From: Flavobacterium psychrotrophum
GTDB taxonomy: Bacteria > Bacteroidota > Bacteroidia > Flavobacteriales > Flavobacteriaceae
Reading direction: 5' to 3'
Length of the DNA: 64,000 nt
NCBI RefSeq assembly: GCF_003403075.1
Contig: NZ_CP031557.1
Coordinates: 2,914,001 to 2,978,000, forward strand
Part shown: positions 63,230 through 64,000 of the stretch, piece after piece
How the letters are laid out: each line of letters begins with the position of its first letter
Position numbering within the stretch: the first letter of the stretch is position 1
Notes under the pieces: model-generated
Databases searched by the model: none
What the model saw: only the letters and a program-made list of their open reading frames with translations
What the model was told of the DNA's origin: nothing
Position numbers and translations under genes: made by a program

Positions 63230-63664
63230 ATGAGCACCATGAAAGAAAAAATTGAGGCCGTGCGCCGCGAATTCGACAAAAAAACACAACAGCTTACAGC
63301 CCTTCAGCTTATAAAATATCCCGAAGGATCATTAGGGCAGCAACTGGGCAGGTTCCTGCTAAAAAATAATTATGGTCAAAATGTATATGCCAGCCATGAT
63401 GATGTACTGCAACTGCTTATATCCGGCAGTAACACCTTTACCGATGATATCGCCGTACAGTTCTATCTTTTAGGCAACGGCAGCTTTGGTTTACGCAGGC
63501 TAAGCGCCATGGCTGCTGGGCTGGTACTGTTTCCGCACAAGGCATCACATTTTTATGACATGTACAAAAAAGGGAAAGCTGCCCTGCGCTTTTATGATAT
63601 AGACCACATGGGGCTGCTACACCTTCCTGTGACACGCGTTAAAGAGACTTTTTTAATACGCTAA
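63230..63664 (+). CDS. Coq4-like small protein
   Basis: A 144-residue protein with the core layout of Coq4 family proteins: PEGSLGQQLGRFLLKN near residues 30-45, an HD-containing helix (ASHDDVLQLL) near 54-63 and an AVQFYLLGNG helix near 76-85. Coq4 helps ubiquinone synthesis in other organisms, where HDxxH and a Glu bind a metal; here the second His is absent. Flavobacteriia use menaquinone, so the role must differ. It is preceded by operator copy 3. Confidence 0.5.
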   Translation: MSTMKEKIEAVRREFDKKTQQLTALQLIKYPEGSLGQQLGRFLLKNNYGQNVYASHDDVLQLLISGSNTFTDDIAVQFYLLGNGSFGLRRLSAMAAGLVLFPHKASHFYDMYKKGKAALRFYDIDHMGLLHLPVTRVKETFLIR

Positions 63665-63700
63665 AATGAAAACACTTAAAACTGATTACTAATAATAAAC

Positions 63701-64000
63701 ATGAAAGATTTATTCTCCCTAAAACCCGGCAGCCGCCGGCATCCTGACAATTACCCTGACAGTATAAAACAACACGTGCTTTGGCCTGTAAAACTTTTCC
63801 TCATTTCATTTATCAGTGGCTCTGCAATTTTGCTGCTCTACCTCCTAACAAACAGCGACTTTTTGGTAATCGCCGGTATATGGTATGTTATAGCAGCGGT
63901 TACGGTAAATGCTTTAGCATTTTTGATACTTATGATAATGGCAGCGGTAAACTACCCGCAGGCAGGAGCTCTTTTGGGCAGAGCCTTACTCTTAACAATC
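63701..64000 (+). CDS. Membrane protein, partial (runs off the right edge)
   Basis: An open frame from ATG 63701 continues to the window end. The visible 100 residues have a polar start (MKDLFSLKPGSRRHP) and two or more membrane helices (KLFLISFISGSAILLLYLL; NALAFLILMIMAAV). It follows the Coq4-like gene by 36 bp and may be in the same unit. Family not recognised. Confidence 0.72.
   Translation, partial: MKDLFSLKPGSRRHPDNYPDSIKQHVLWPVKLFLISFISGSAILLLYLLTNSDFLVIAGIWYVIAAVTVNALAFLILMIMAAVNYPQAGALLGRALLLTI

Noticed and set aside
63665..63691. An eight-codon reading frame between the Coq4-like gene and the last gene
   Set aside because: It is too short to support and has no ribosome-binding or conserved feature; it may be chance.

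Overview
The window looks like chromosome of a member of the Bacteroidota, most probably a Flavobacterium-like Flavobacteriaceae. The signs are four very large surface proteins with type IX secretion (T9SS) sorting domains and SprB-type repeats, a BtuB/BtuG surface pair for cobalamin, many short lipoproteins, AT-rich intergenic DNA with almost no Shine-Dalgarno sequences, and promoter-like TTG...TAnnTTTG boxes in front of several genes.

Region by region. Bases 1-5834 (minus strand) hold a periplasmic folding operon: three PpiC/SurA-like proteins, then a MoxR AAA+ ATPase and a partial unknown gene. Bases 6255-12416 are a cobalamin uptake locus. The receptor btuB and the surface beta-propeller lipoprotein btuG run leftward behind a cobalamin riboswitch. 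A divergent btuF-btuC-btuD ABC importer set runs rightward from an overlapping promoter region with no riboswitch of its own. Bases 12417-17395 hold a PAS-LuxR regulator, three small proteins, an OmpR/HisKA two-component pair, a tiny lipoprotein and a LysM protein. guaA follows, then four consecutive minus-strand adhesin-like genes (19.3-36.5 kb). Two of these end in type A and two in type B T9SS domains, and two carry long arrays of near-identical SprB-like repeats.

From 36,790 to 58,775 lies a mobilizable integrated element of about 22 kb inserted at the 3' end of a tRNA-Pro gene. A 16-bp direct repeat (the tRNA 3' end) marks both junctions, and an IntDOT-like tyrosine integrase sits beside the intact tRNA. 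The backbone is integrase, a small HTH protein, a Toprim primase, MobC, a relaxase and a probable oriT. The cargo is anti-DNA and anti-RNA defence: an operon of GmrSD-like DUF262 protein, MmeI-like methyltransferase, SF2 helicase (frameshifted) and GIY-YIG nuclease; a second two-gene restriction system (Eco57I-like methylase plus a separate PD-(D/E)xK protein); a DUF1016/YhcG nuclease; and a HEPN-domain protein. The two split restriction-modification-like systems are the best candidates for under-described biology here.

After the tRNA-Pro/tRNA-Ser pair, the right end carries a secreted unknown, a cytochrome c-PQQ sugar dehydrogenase fusion, and a small putative regulon. In that regulon a 17-bp palindrome occurs three times, each copy just upstream of a gene start, and the first controlled unit encodes a winged-helix regulator that may bind it. 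All functional assignments are from reading the sequence; no database searches were run.
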